Positions 50,779 to 60,478 of a stretch of 64,000 nucleotides of DNA are shown piece after piece; position 1 is the first letter of the stretch; every line of letters starts with the position of its first letter. Position numbers and translations under genes: made by a program. The stretch lies in NCBI GenBank assembly GCA_965242595.1, contig OZ251464.1:558001-622000 (forward strand), in the 5' to 3' direction. The notes beneath the pieces were generated by a model. That model was not told the origin of the DNA and did not search any database. It saw only the letters and a list, made by a program, of their open reading frames with translations. The stretch comes from SP197 sp965242595 (GTDB lineage Bacteria > Pseudomonadota > Alphaproteobacteria > SP197).

Positions 50779-53622
50779 ATGCCGACCAAGCTCCACGAAC
50801 ACACGTTCAATGTCATTCTTGCCAGGGTTCTCAATCGCTCCTGGGAGGGCGAGTTCGCCCGGGCAGAGCGGCGGGGAGCCGTTGCCGGCAGCACAGAGCG
50901 GCCCGATATGCTGATCGCTCATCCAAGAGCGCCAACCGTGGTCGTGGAATGTGCATTTGGAGGCGACAATGACAGAGATGCCCGCGCAAGGCTTGAAGGA
51001 GGGAATTTTGAGACCGCCATAGCCGTATCTATTCCACACAGATTCGAATCCATGAGCGAAAGCCAGGTCGAAGATTCCCTGAGTGAGCGGAAGGCCATAA
51101 AATATGCCGTTCTACAACGAAACGAGGATCTGATTCACCGCTTCCCAAAAGGAGACTATTTGCAAGGATCTGCGAGCGAGCTCGCATCGTTGACTCAACT
51201 GGTCTCCGTTCCAAAGGGTAAGGTAGAGGAGGTGGCTGACGAAGTAGCCTTTCTCATCGACCTTGCTGCGCATGCATTGATAACCGGTTTATCCGAGCAG
51301 GATTGCAAAGAGATTGCAAACAAGGTCTATCTGCATCATGCTCCGTTGACCGCATTTCGCGTCGTGTCCGTTCTCTGGCTCGATGCGATGCTCGTGCAAT
51401 CTCATTTGCGTCGCTCAGGAGTGAAAGACATCGACCTGCTCCCCTCGGGCGACCTCAGGCCGTCACAACTGGTCGCGGGCTGGAGGGGCATTCTCGACAG
51501 AAATTGGCACTCCATCTTTGCGCCCGCCATCGACGTGCTGGAAAGTTCCGCGATCAGAGCAAGAGGGGCCACTGCCCGGGCATTGGAATATCTTGCATCG
51601 GGGGTCGAGATCGTCGAAATTGCCAAGCTCGGCAATCACATCAACATCGGTGCTGAATTGTTTCCAAAAATCAGTGTCGATCGTAAAGAGGCAGCGGCCT
51701 TCTATACCACACCGGCGACATCGGAGTTTTTGGCCAGCCTGCTGATTCGCAAACACGATCGCAACGATTGGTCGAATCCCGAGTTGTTTCGCAACATCCG
51801 CGTAGCGGACTTTGCCTGTGGAACCGGCTCTCTCGTGCGCGCCGCCTATAGGCGTATTCACGACTTGGGGAAAAGCAACAACATGGTTCGGCTGCACTCC
51901 GATGCCATGGAGGGCGGTGTCACCGCAGTGGACGTCAGCCCGATAGCGGCCCATCTGACAAACAGCAGCATGGCTTTGATGGGGGGTGGGCAACCCTATG
52001 GAAAGACGAATATCGGCTGGGTCGGAGTCGGACAACCGACAATTCACGGCCTGACCACGGGTTCGCTGGAATTCCTCCAGGAGCAAAGCGTGAAGGATAT
52101 GTTTTCGGCCCTCGGTGGCACGGTCGGTGGTATCGAAACCGAGATGACTCCCATAGATGCCCCCGATAGATGTTTCGATTACGTCATTATGAATCCTCCT
52201 TACAGCCGCACGAGGGGAGGACAAAGCGCTTTCGACATATCTGGCCTCACCGGGCGGCAGAGGCAACAATGTCAGTTGCGCTGGGGGGATTTGATCAAGG
52301 GAATTCCAGCAGTGAAGACGGCCGGGATGGCGGCCAGTTTCCTGTGCCTCGCACACAAAAAGGTCAAAGCAGGCGGACGCATCGGCTTCGTCCTGCCGCT
52401 TACGGCGGCATTTGCCGAAACCTGGAGAGTCACGCGTGAAATGATCGTGCATGAGTTCAAGGACATCGTGGCCGTGACCAGGGCGGGCGGAAAGGGGGGC
52501 GACGAGGCCCTGAGCGCCGATACCGACATGGGCGAGATGCTGCTGGTGGCGACCAGAAAGAAGAAAAGCGATACCCCATCCAGCGTTCGATGCGTGACAC
52601 TGAGGCGAATCCCCCTGCGCCATGGCGAAGCGAGGGAGTTCGGTCGCAGCGTGCAAGACGCCCTGGACAGCATGCAGGACGATGGCTACCCCGTCGTGGC
52701 AGGCGCGGAGGAACTGGGGCAGATCGCGAGCTTCATGCCGAAGGGTGGCGAACCCTGGAGTCACCTGGGGGTTCTTCATGCGGATCTGGCCATAAACGCC
52801 AGCGCCCTCGCCGAGCGCGGGCTGCTTCGCCAATTCGCGAGCGCAGAGGGGATGCGGTTATCTTGTCCGATGACCACCCTGGAACAGCTGTTCGAGGTGG
52901 GGCCAACCCACCATCTCATCGGCCATATTCGTGAGAAAACCCCCATCGGCGCGTTCGTCTTCCACCCGATCACCCGCCAGGCGGACGCCAGAGGATCGAA
53001 CAGGGCTTTGTGGGAAGCCAATGCGAAGACCCAGACCACGCTATCGGTCGATCCCACCCACAAAGGCTCCGTATGGAGGCAGGATGCAGCGAAGAGCATG
53101 GGAAGCAAAGTCGGGAAACTGCATTATGCCAGAGGCATGAGATGGACATCGCAAGCCCTGCTGGCAGCTACGACCAGGGATTCCGTGTTCGGAGGAAGGG
53201 GTTGGACATCGTTGCTGCACGACGATATCCGCGTGTGCCATGCGTTTGCTTTGTGGGCCAACTCCACCCTGGGGTTGATAACCCATTGGACGCAAGGCGG
53301 GAGAACGCATCTGGGAAGATCGCCTACGCAGGTGAGGGCCATCCAGACCGTCCCATGCCCGGACCTGGCCAGGCTCGGCGACCATGCGCTGGATGACGCT
53401 GCCACAGCCTTCGCCAGGCTTTCCGATTTGCCTTTGAAGCCAGCATGTCAGGCCCATGTCGATGAGAATCGCAAGCGGATCGACGAAGCCGTGATAGCCA
53501 TGTTCGGTCTCCCGTTGCAGCAGGCATCCACCGTCATAGAAACCCTGCGAATGTGGTGGTGCGCGGAACCGACCGTCCATGGCGATAACCAGGAGGCTCT
53601 TCGGCTGCTGGCGAGATCGTAA
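50779..53622 (+). CDS. Large N6-adenine DNA methylase, possibly a single-chain restriction-modification enzyme
   Basis: The protein has 947 residues. Residues 40-60 have a nuclease-like PD...E pattern (ERPDMLI, VVVECAF), but the usual Lys is replaced. A helical region follows to about 290. The methylase core is clear: motif X-like AAAFYTTPATSEFLASLLI, motif I VADFACGTGSLVRAAY near 343 and motif IV MNPPYSRTRGGQ near 472, with AGGRIGFVLPLTAAFAETWR after it. That is the gamma-class order of N6 methylases such as type I HsdM and type IIG enzymes. The C-terminal third (HYARGMRWTSQALLAAT and beyond) resembles a target-recognition region. No HsdS or HsdR lies nearby; it follows the nuclease gene, so the two may act together. 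Confidence 0.8.
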   Translation: MPTKLHEHTFNVILARVLNRSWEGEFARAERRGAVAGSTERPDMLIAHPRAPTVVVECAFGGDNDRDARARLEGGNFETAIAVSIPHRFESMSESQVEDSLSERKAIKYAVLQRNEDLIHRFPKGDYLQGSASELASLTQLVSVPKGKVEEVADEVAFLIDLAAHALITGLSEQDCKEIANKVYLHHAPLTAFRVVSVLWLDAMLVQSHLRRSGVKDIDLLPSGDLRPSQLVAGWRGILDRNWHSIFAPAIDVLESSAIRARGATARALEYLASGVEIVEIAKLGNHINIGAELFPKISVDRKEAAAFYTTPATSEFLASLLIRKHDRNDWSNPELFRNIRVADFACGTGSLVRAAYRRIHDLGKSNNMVRLHSDAMEGGVTAVDVSPIAAHLTNSSMALMGGGQPYGKTNIGWVGVGQPTIHGLTTGSLEFLQEQSVKDMFSALGGTVGGIETEMTPIDAPDRCFDYVIMNPPYSRTRGGQSAFDISGLTGRQRQQCQLRWGDLIKGIPAVKTAGMAASFLCLAHKKVKAGGRIGFVLPLTAAFAETWRVTREMIVHEFKDIVAVTRAGGKGGDEALSADTDMGEMLLVATRKKKSDTPSSVRCVTLRRIPLRHGEAREFGRSVQDALDSMQDDGYPVVAGAEELGQIASFMPKGGEPWSHLGVLHADLAINASALAERGLLRQFASAEGMRLSCPMTTLEQLFEVGPTHHLIGHIREKTPIGAFVFHPITRQADARGSNRALWEANAKTQTTLSVDPTHKGSVWRQDAAKSMGSKVGKLHYARGMRWTSQALLAATTRDSVFGGRGWTSLLHDDIRVCHAFALWANSTLGLITHWTQGGRTHLGRSPTQVRAIQTVPCPDLARLGDHALDDAATAFARLSDLPLKPACQAHVDENRKRIDEAVIAMFGLPLQQASTVIETLRMWWCAEPTVHGDNQEALRLLARS

Positions 53623-53656
53623 ATCCCCCGCACATGCCTGAAGAGGCCGCTCCCGT

Positions 53657-56407
53657 TCACGCCGCCCGCCGCCGGGCCTCTCCGGCGGCGATGGCGTCCA
53701 GCAGGCGTTCGCGCAATTGCGCCAGGCGGGCTTCGCCGGCGAGCTTGCGGCCCTCGCCGTCGCGGACATAGAAGCTGTCCACGGCCCGCTCGCCATAGGT
53801 CGCCACCCGCGCGCTGACCACCGAAAGGCCCAGCTCTGCCAGCGCCCCGGCCAGGTCGCGCAGCAGGCCCAGCCGGTCGCGGGCGGTCACCTCCACCAGG
53901 CTGTGGCGGCTGGAGGCGTCGTTGTCGATCGCCACCCGGGGCGCCACCGCCAGAGCGGCGCCCCGCCCCGCCCCGCGCCGGGCAGGCGGGCCGCCACCCT
54001 CGTTGACCCTGGGCGCGCCGCCCTTCAGCACGGCGCGGACGGCCCGGCGCAGCCTTTGCAGGCGGTCCGGGTCGGCGAAGGCGCCGCCGCCTTCGTCCTG
54101 CACCCGGAAGCTGTCCAGGGCCATGCCGTCGGTGGTGGTGAAGATGCGCGCCTCCACGATGCCGGCCCCGGCCCCGGCGATGGCCCCGGCCAGGCGCGCG
54201 AACAGGCCGTGCCGGTCCGGCCCGAAGGCGGTGATGTCGGTGACGGCGCGAAAGCGGTCGATGCGGGTGGCAACCGCCGCCGGCGCCGCGCCGCCCTCGC
54301 CCTCGGCCCGGCGCATCAGCGCGGCGTGGCGCAGATGGTCGTCGCCCTCGAAGGCGAGCCAATAGGGCGCCACCAGCCTGGCGATATGGGCTTCTACCGC
54401 CGCGCCCGGCCAGTGGGTGAGGCGGGCGCCCAGGGCGTCGGCCAGGGCGGCCACCCGGGCCCGTTTATCGATAGCGGCGCTATGCCCGCCGGAGATCGCC
54501 TCTTCGGCCCGGCGATAGAGCTCGCGCAACAGCTGGCCCTTCCAGCCGTTCCAGACCTTCGGCCCCACGGCGCGGATATCGGCCACGGTCAGCAGCAGCA
54601 GCAGGCGCAGCCGCTCCATCGATTGCACCGCGGCGACGAAGGCGGCCACGGTCTCCCCATCCGCCGGGTCGCGGCGAAAGGCGGTGGCCGACATCAGCAG
54701 ATGGTAACGCACCAGCCAGGCGGCGGTCTCGGTTTCCTCGCCGTCCAGCCCCAGCCGCGGCCCCAGGCGCCGGGTCAGTTCGGCGCCCAGCGCGCTGTGG
54801 TCGCCGCCCCGGCCCTTGGCGATGTCGTGGAGCAGGGCGGCGAGATACAGCACGCGCCGGCGCCGCAGCCCGGTGGCGATGGCGCTGGCCAGCGGCAGTT
54901 CGTCGGCGGCCGCGCCACGCTCGATCGCCGCCACCTCGCCCACGGTGCGGATGGCGTGCTCGTCCACCGTATAGACGTGATACATGTCGAACTGCATCTG
55001 GGCGACCACGCGGGCGAAATCGGGCAGAAACCGGCCCATGACGCCGGCCTCGTTCATGGCCCGCAGCGTCGCTTCCGGCCCCTTGCGCGAGGTCAGTATG
55101 GCCATGAACAGCGCGTTCGCCTGCGGGCAGGCGCGCAGCCCGTCCACCGCCCGGGCGTGCCGGGCGATGCGGCGCAGGGCGGTGGGGTGAAGCTCCATCC
55201 CCTGCTGCTGGGCGGCATGGAAGATGCGCAACAGGTCCAGCGGCCGCGCCGCCGCCCGCCAGCCATCGGCCAGGGCCAGGCGGCCGCCGATGACGGGAAA
55301 GCCCGCGATCTCGCCCCGCCCACCATCGTCTCCGCTGACCTCCCCGGCGCCATCCCCGCTGCCATCTTCAGGCGGGCGGTCCGGATCGGCGATGGCGGCG
55401 GCGAAGGCCCGCTCCAGCTCGCCCACATCCCGGGCCACCAGGAAATAGCGCTTCATGAAGCGTTCCACCGCCCGCTGGCTGCGGCCACGGGAATAGCCCA
55501 TGCGGGCGGCGATCTCGGCCTGGAGGTCGAAGGTCAGCCGCTCCTCGGCGCGCCCGGAGGCGAGATGGAGATGCCAGCGCACACGCATCAGGAAATCGGC
55601 GGCGCGGCGCCAGCGGGCCAGTTCCGCCGCGGTCAGGATGCCGGCGGCGGCGAGGTCCTCCGCCCTGGCGATGCCGTGGAGATAGCGGGCGATCCACAGC
55701 AGGCTGTGGAGGTCGCGCAGGCCGCCCTTGCCGTCCTTGACATGGGGTTCCAGCAGATAGCGGGAATCGCCGAAGCGCCGCCGCCGCGCCGCGCGCTCGT
55801 CGCGTTTGGCGCGCAGGAAGGCGCCGCCGCTGCCGGCCACCAGTTCGCGCTGAAAGCGGTGGCGCAGCTGGCGCCACAGCCCGCTTTCGCCCCACAGCAG
55901 GCGCGCCTCCAGCAGGGCGGTGCGCACGGTCATGTCGTTCCTGGCGCCTTCCAGCGCGTCGTCCACCGTGCGGGCGGCGTGGCCCACCTTCAGCCCCAGA
56001 TCCCACAGCAGGTGCAGGGCGCGGGCAACGATGCGCTCCAGGCCCGGCGTGGCCTTGCCAGGGAGTAGAAAAAGCAGATCCAGGTCGGAATAGGGCGCCA
56101 TCTCGCCCCGGCCCCAGCCGCCCACCGCCGCCAGCGCCAGCCCCCCGCCCGCGCCCGGGCGCGCGACCCCGGCCGCGTCCGGGCGCGCAACATGATCCAT
56201 CAGCGCGCGGGCGATGCCGTCCATGGCTGCGCTCATGGCCGCCGCCAGGGCGCCGCCGGCGTCCCTGGCCATCAGCCGCCGCTCCAGCCGCTCCCTGGCG
56301 CCCGCCAGCGCCGCCGCCAGCACCGTCCGGGCGGCGGCATCGTCGCCGGCCCCCAGCGCCGCCAGCCGGGCGCGCACCCCCCGCCGGCCCCCCGGCGCCG
56401 CGCTCAC
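53657..56407 (-). CDS. glnD: Bifunctional PII uridylyltransferase / uridylyl-removing enzyme
   Basis: The protein has 916 residues from a GTG that overlaps the mutS stop (GTGA). The nucleotidyltransferase domain has GGWGRGEMAPYSDLDLLFLL. The HD domain has HAIRTVGEVAAIERG and LAALLHDIAKGRGGDHSALG. Two C-terminal ACT domains start near GLFARLAGAIAGAGAGIVEA and GLLRDLAGALAELGLSVVSA. GlnD senses glutamine and modifies PII proteins to control nitrogen assimilation. Neighbour order mutS-glnD is common in alphaproteobacteria. The frame reads through upstream, but the GTG keeps the normal family length. Confidence 0.95.
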   Translation of the reverse strand: MSAAPGGRRGVRARLAALGAGDDAAARTVLAAALAGARERLERRLMARDAGGALAAAMSAAMDGIARALMDHVARPDAAGVARPGAGGGLALAAVGGWGRGEMAPYSDLDLLFLLPGKATPGLERIVARALHLLWDLGLKVGHAARTVDDALEGARNDMTVRTALLEARLLWGESGLWRQLRHRFQRELVAGSGGAFLRAKRDERAARRRRFGDSRYLLEPHVKDGKGGLRDLHSLLWIARYLHGIARAEDLAAAGILTAAELARWRRAADFLMRVRWHLHLASGRAEERLTFDLQAEIAARMGYSRGRSQRAVERFMKRYFLVARDVGELERAFAAAIADPDRPPEDGSGDGAGEVSGDDGGRGEIAGFPVIGGRLALADGWRAAARPLDLLRIFHAAQQQGMELHPTALRRIARHARAVDGLRACPQANALFMAILTSRKGPEATLRAMNEAGVMGRFLPDFARVVAQMQFDMYHVYTVDEHAIRTVGEVAAIERGAAADELPLASAIATGLRRRRVLYLAALLHDIAKGRGGDHSALGAELTRRLGPRLGLDGEETETAAWLVRYHLLMSATAFRRDPADGETVAAFVAAVQSMERLRLLLLLTVADIRAVGPKVWNGWKGQLLRELYRRAEEAISGGHSAAIDKRARVAALADALGARLTHWPGAAVEAHIARLVAPYWLAFEGDDHLRHAALMRRAEGEGGAAPAAVATRIDRFRAVTDITAFGPDRHGLFARLAGAIAGAGAGIVEARIFTTTDGMALDSFRVQDEGGGAFADPDRLQRLRRAVRAVLKGGAPRVNEGGGPPARRGAGRGAALAVAPRVAIDNDASSRHSLVEVTARDRLGLLRDLAGALAELGLSVVSARVATYGERAVDSFYVRDGEGRKLAGEARLAQLRERLLDAIAAGEARRRAA

Positions 56408-59130
56408 GGCCTTCCCTCTGCGCCTTCGTCCTCCGCCAGCTCCTTCAGGCGATAGAGCAGCTCCAGCGCCGCGCGCGGGGCCAGCTCGTCGGGCCGCGCT
56501 TCGGCCAGGGCTTGGCGCAGGGCCGAAGGGGTGGGTGGCGGCGGCGCTTGCGCCGTCGCCTGGAACAGGGGCAGGTCCGCGGCCAGCCGCGTCGAGGCGC
56601 TGCCCTGCTCGCCCGCCTCCACGGTGCGCAGCACCTGCTCGGCGCGGGCGACGGCGGCGGCGGGCAGGCCGGCCAGGCGGGCGACATGGATGCCATAGCT
56701 GCGGTCGGCCGCCCCGGGGACCGCCTGATAGAGGAACACCACCTCGCCCCGCCATTCCTTCACCCGCATGGTGTAGGGCGCCAGGCCGTCGAGGCGGGAG
56801 GCCAGCGCCGTCAGCTCGTGGTAATGGGTGGCGAACAGCGCCCGGCAACGGTTGCGCTCATGCAGATGCTCCAGGGTCGCCCAGGCGATGGCCAGGCCGT
56901 CGAAGGTGGCCGTGCCGCGCCCGATCTCGTCCAGGATCACCAGCGCCCGCTCCCCCGCCTGGTTCAGAATGGCGGCGGTTTCCACCATCTCCACCATGAA
57001 GGTAGAGCGCCCGCCGGCAAGGTCGTCCGCAGCCCCCACCCGGCTGAACAGGCGATCCACCACGCCGATGCGGGCGCTGGCGGCCGGCACGAAGCTGCCC
57101 ATCTGCGCCATCACGGCGATCAGCGCGTTCTGGCGCAGAAAGGTGGATTTGCCGGCCATGTTGGGGCCGGTCAAAAGCCACAGGCGCGATTCGCCTTCCA
57201 GCCGGCAGTCGTTGGCGACGAAGGCCTGGCCGGCGGTGGGCGGGGCCAGCGCGTCCACCACCGGGTGGCGCCCGCCTGCGATGGCGAAATCCAGCCTGGC
57301 GGTGACAGCCGGGCGGACATAGCCGCGCTCGGCCGCCAGCTGAGCCAGGGCGGCGGCCACATCGATGGCCGCCAGCGCCGCCGCCGCCTCGGCGATCTCC
57401 GCGCCGGCCGCCAGCGCCTCGTCGCTCAGCTGGGCGAAGATCGCCATCTCCAGGGCCAGCGCCCGCTCGGCGGCGCTGGCGATGGCCGCCGCCAGCTCGC
57501 CCAGCTTCGCGGTGGAATAGCGCATGGCGTTGGCCATGGTCTGGCGATGAAAGAAAACCTCCCGGTCCAGCCTGGCGGCGTGGTTCTGGGCAATTTCGAC
57601 ATGGTAGCCCAGCAGGTTGTTGTGGCGCACCTTCAGCGAGGCGATGCCGGTGCGGTCGCGATAGTCCTGTTGCAGCTCCGCGATGCGCTGCCTGCCGTCG
57701 CTTTGCAGCGCGCGGGCCTCGTCCAGCTCGCGCGAGCGGGCGCGGCGAACGAAACCGCCGTCGCGGGCCAGCAGCGGCGGATCGTCGGCCAGGCTGTCGC
57801 GCAGCTTTGCGGCCAGGCCGGGGGCGGCGGCATCCAGCACCGCCGCCGCCGCCGCCAGTTCCTGCGGCAGGCCGGTGGCGTCGTCCAGCAGGCGGGCGAT
57901 GGCGGTGCAGGCGTCCAGCCCGTCGCGCAGCGCCGCCAGGTCGCGCGGCCCGCCCCGCCCCAGCGAAAGCCGGCCCAGCGCCCGTTCCAGGTCGGGGGCG
58001 TTGGCCAGGGTGGCGCGCAGATCCTCCCGCAGCGCCCGCTCTGCCACCAGGACATCCACCGTGTCCAGGCGCCTTACGATGGCTTCGGGATGGAGCAGCG
58101 GCGCCGCCAGACGCTGGCCCAGCAGGCGGGCGCCGGCGCCGGTGACGCTGCGATCCATCACCCCCAGCAGGCTGGCGCGGCGGGAACCGTTCAGCGCCTG
58201 CGCCAATTCCAGGTTGCGCCTGGTGGCGGCGTCGATGGCCATGGCCTGGCCGGTGCCGTGGCGGCGCGGTGGGGAAAGGCGCGGCAGCCTGCCCTTTTGG
58301 GTCAGCTCGATATAGGCGATCAGCCCCGCCATCGCCGCCAGCTCGGCCCGCCCGAAGGCGCCGAAGCCCTCCAGCGTGGCGACGGCGTAGAGCTCCTTCA
58401 GCCGCCTTTCGCCGCCGCGGCTGTCGAAGCGGGCCGCCGCCTCCACGGTCAGACGCTCGGCGAACGGCGCCAGCGGCCCCGCCAGGGCGGGATCGTCGGC
58501 CAGGCTGTCGGCCAGCACCAGCTCGGCCGGCGCCACCCTCTCCAGCGCGGCGGCCAGCCCCGCCCGCTCCACCGCTTCCACGGCAAAGGCGCCGGTGGAA
58601 AGCTCGACCCAGGCCAGGGCCAGATCGTCCTGGGCGCGGGCCAGCGCCGCCAGATGGTTGGCGCGCCGCGCGTCCAGCAGGCTGTCTTCCGTCACCGTGC
58701 CGGGGGTGACGATGCGCACCACGCGCCGTTCCACCGGCGCCTTGGCGTCGCGCTTTCGGGCTGCGGCCGGATCCTCCACCTGCTCGCAGATCGCCACCTT
58801 GAAGCCGCGCCGGATCAGCCGTTCCAGATAGGCTTCGGCGGCGTGGATGGGCACGCCGCACATGGGCACATCGCGGCCCAGATGCTTGCCGCGTTTGGTC
58901 AGGGCGATATCCAGCGCGTCTGCCGCCGCCACCGCGTCGTCGAAGAACAGCTCGTAGAAATCGCCCATGCGGTAGAACAGCAGCGCCTGGGGATGCTCGC
59001 CCTTGATGCGCCAGTACTGCTCCATCATCGGTGTTGCCGCCTGGCGCCGCGCCGCGCCCTTACGGGCCGCGCGGGCCTTATGGGCCGTGTCCCGGCCGTT
59101 GCGGTCGGCGCTGTCGCTGGGGGCGGTCAT
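56404..59130 (-). CDS. mutS: DNA mismatch repair protein MutS
   Basis: The protein has 908 residues. The N-terminal mismatch-binding domain has the Phe-x-Glu motif in YRMGDFYELFFDDA. The C-terminal ATPase has Walker A TGPNMAGKSTFLRQNA, then Walker B region LVILDEIGRGTATFDGLAIA and the HTH-type end AARAALELLYRLKELAEDEG. The residues before MMEQYWRIKGEHPQALLFYR are a short basic leader. MutS recognises base mismatches and starts repair. It is coupled to glnD. The 231 bases upstream hold a decayed fragment of the neighbouring acetyltransferase-like gene and no other gene. Confidence 0.97.
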   Translation of the reverse strand: MTAPSDSADRNGRDTAHKARAARKGAARRQAATPMMEQYWRIKGEHPQALLFYRMGDFYELFFDDAVAAADALDIALTKRGKHLGRDVPMCGVPIHAAEAYLERLIRRGFKVAICEQVEDPAAARKRDAKAPVERRVVRIVTPGTVTEDSLLDARRANHLAALARAQDDLALAWVELSTGAFAVEAVERAGLAAALERVAPAELVLADSLADDPALAGPLAPFAERLTVEAAARFDSRGGERRLKELYAVATLEGFGAFGRAELAAMAGLIAYIELTQKGRLPRLSPPRRHGTGQAMAIDAATRRNLELAQALNGSRRASLLGVMDRSVTGAGARLLGQRLAAPLLHPEAIVRRLDTVDVLVAERALREDLRATLANAPDLERALGRLSLGRGGPRDLAALRDGLDACTAIARLLDDATGLPQELAAAAAVLDAAAPGLAAKLRDSLADDPPLLARDGGFVRRARSRELDEARALQSDGRQRIAELQQDYRDRTGIASLKVRHNNLLGYHVEIAQNHAARLDREVFFHRQTMANAMRYSTAKLGELAAAIASAAERALALEMAIFAQLSDEALAAGAEIAEAAAALAAIDVAAALAQLAAERGYVRPAVTARLDFAIAGGRHPVVDALAPPTAGQAFVANDCRLEGESRLWLLTGPNMAGKSTFLRQNALIAVMAQMGSFVPAASARIGVVDRLFSRVGAADDLAGGRSTFMVEMVETAAILNQAGERALVILDEIGRGTATFDGLAIAWATLEHLHERNRCRALFATHYHELTALASRLDGLAPYTMRVKEWRGEVVFLYQAVPGAADRSYGIHVARLAGLPAAAVARAEQVLRTVEAGEQGSASTRLAADLPLFQATAQAPPPPTPSALRQALAEARPDELAPRAALELLYRLKELAEDEGAEGRP

Positions 59131-59175
59131 GGCGGCGGCCAGCCTGACACATTCCCCCGCCGGCCGCTCCTATGC

Positions 59176-59290
59176 TCACCCTGCCAACAGCTCGCCCGCA
59201 GCTTGGTCGAAGCAGGCGTGGAAGGCCCACACGTCATAACCGTTGGCGACACAATAGCCCCAGGATGAGTCGGATACGCGCAGTTCGCAA
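59176..59290 (-). pseudogene. Decayed 3' fragment of the homoserine-acetyltransferase-like gene
   Basis: Read on the minus strand this encodes about 38 codons in one open frame: ELRVSDSSWGYCVANG then AFHACFDQAAGELLAG and a stop at 59176-59178. The intact gene at 60479 reads ELRVFDSPWGHCVASG then AFHAFFDRAAGELLAG and stop. The catalytic His of WGHC is Tyr here, so the fragment is non-functional and diverged. It lies on the far side of the SDH-type protease gene from the intact gene. Outside this segment the similarity ends. Confidence 0.92.
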
Positions 59291-59361
59291 ATTCCGGCAG
59301 ACTCTATCTACGTGAGTCCTCCCGCGTGGATTCGCCCGAAGTTCGAGTTGGCTTTACCGCA

Positions 59362-60387
59362 TCATGTTGAACTATGTGGCGCTCCTTCCTGATCGGTTTC
59401 AGGCTCCGTGACAGCGTTCCTCCCGCTACCGCTTTTCGCAAACTGTTCCGTCTTTTCCTCAGCAGATCCGCCAGGTCCGGTCCGCGCAGAATCTCCAGAT
59501 TCGACAAGGTCTTCTCCTCCAGGTTGATCGCTTTCTTCGACGACAGAAGGTTCGGTCGATAGAAAGCGGAACAAATGTTGTTCGTCCGAGTCCACTCTGT
59601 AAGGCCAGAGGGCACTATCGCCCAGGAAATCTGCCAAGTCCTTTTCCAACTGGTTTGGCTCACGCACATTTCTGAATAACATAGTTGCTTCCCATCTGTC
59701 AATCACAAATCCATGAGATGGGTAGTTTGATAGAATGTCTAGTTTAGCCTGCTCAATGTTTTGACCATATGCAAGCAAGCGACGGCCATAGCGGCCAGCG
59801 ATGGACATAGCCCTAGCCGCCTCGCCAATATGCAGAGGGTCTATCTGACCGTAGAGCGGTGCAAATAGACCAGCTGTCATTTCAGCGGCAATCCGAGCCG
59901 AGGTTCTGAAAGTGATCCGCCCGACGCTCCTTTTCTTGGTTTCCAAAAAGAACGTCTCAAAAGCATTGAACGCGTTATCTTCCAATGCCGCCAGAGCGTC
60001 CATGATCGTAAGACCCGATTGCGATTCCCAAAGCTCGTCTTTTTTAGACATTTGGACATCAATTGGCCCGAGTTCTCCATGATCAGACATGATGAGCTCA
60101 TGCGCTCCCACGGCAACCAAAGTGCCGGCGCTTTTGCAGTATCCCGACACATAGAGATAGAAGCGCTTATATTTGAACTGAAGACATCTCGCAATCCTGT
60201 ACGCAGCGTCGGCGTCGCCGCCCATCGTCACAAGTATCAAAAGAGCATTCTCTCGCCGGCGCCTCTTGATGCAGTCTTCGATGAGAATTTCGTCCGCCGG
60301 GCGCTCAATTGGCCCATTGTAGAGTATGACATCTGCATTCAGATCTTCTGCTACACGGTCGGCCACTTGTGAAACGAGGTCGCCCAT
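59362..60387 (-). CDS. Serine dehydrogenase proteinase (SDH/ClpP-fold) family protein
   Basis: The protein has 341 residues. The ClpP/crotonase-like core spans residues 15-215: ADVILYNGPI, LILVTMGGDADAAYRIARCL, then the nucleophile region YCKSAGTLVAVGAHELIMSD followed by HGELGPIDVQMSKKDEL, which matches the SDH-type proteinase pattern with Ser in KSAG. Membrane segments are absent. Residues from about 275 are acidic and disordered (EESDQPGGEDLVESGDSART). Base composition is clearly AT-richer than the surrounding DNA, pointing to transfer. SDH-type proteins are often found with defence or stress islands; no partner gene lies next to it. Confidence 0.83.
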   Translation of the reverse strand: MGDLVSQVADRVAEDLNADVILYNGPIERPADEILIEDCIKRRRRENALLILVTMGGDADAAYRIARCLQFKYKRFYLYVSGYCKSAGTLVAVGAHELIMSDHGELGPIDVQMSKKDELWESQSGLTIMDALAALEDNAFNAFETFFLETKKRSVGRITFRTSARIAAEMTAGLFAPLYGQIDPLHIGEAARAMSIAGRYGRRLLAYGQNIEQAKLDILSNYPSHGFVIDRWEATMLFRNVREPNQLEKDLADFLGDSALWPYRVDSDEQHLFRFLSTEPSVVEESDQPGGEDLVESGDSARTGPGGSAEEKTEQFAKSGSGRNAVTEPETDQEGAPHSST

Positions 60388-60478
60388 GCTGAAATCTCCT
60401 CCATATATCCAGCCCTATCGCATATAGGTCACTTTCGCCTCAAAGCCAAGGGCCAAGGCATGGATTGACCGGCTGCGC

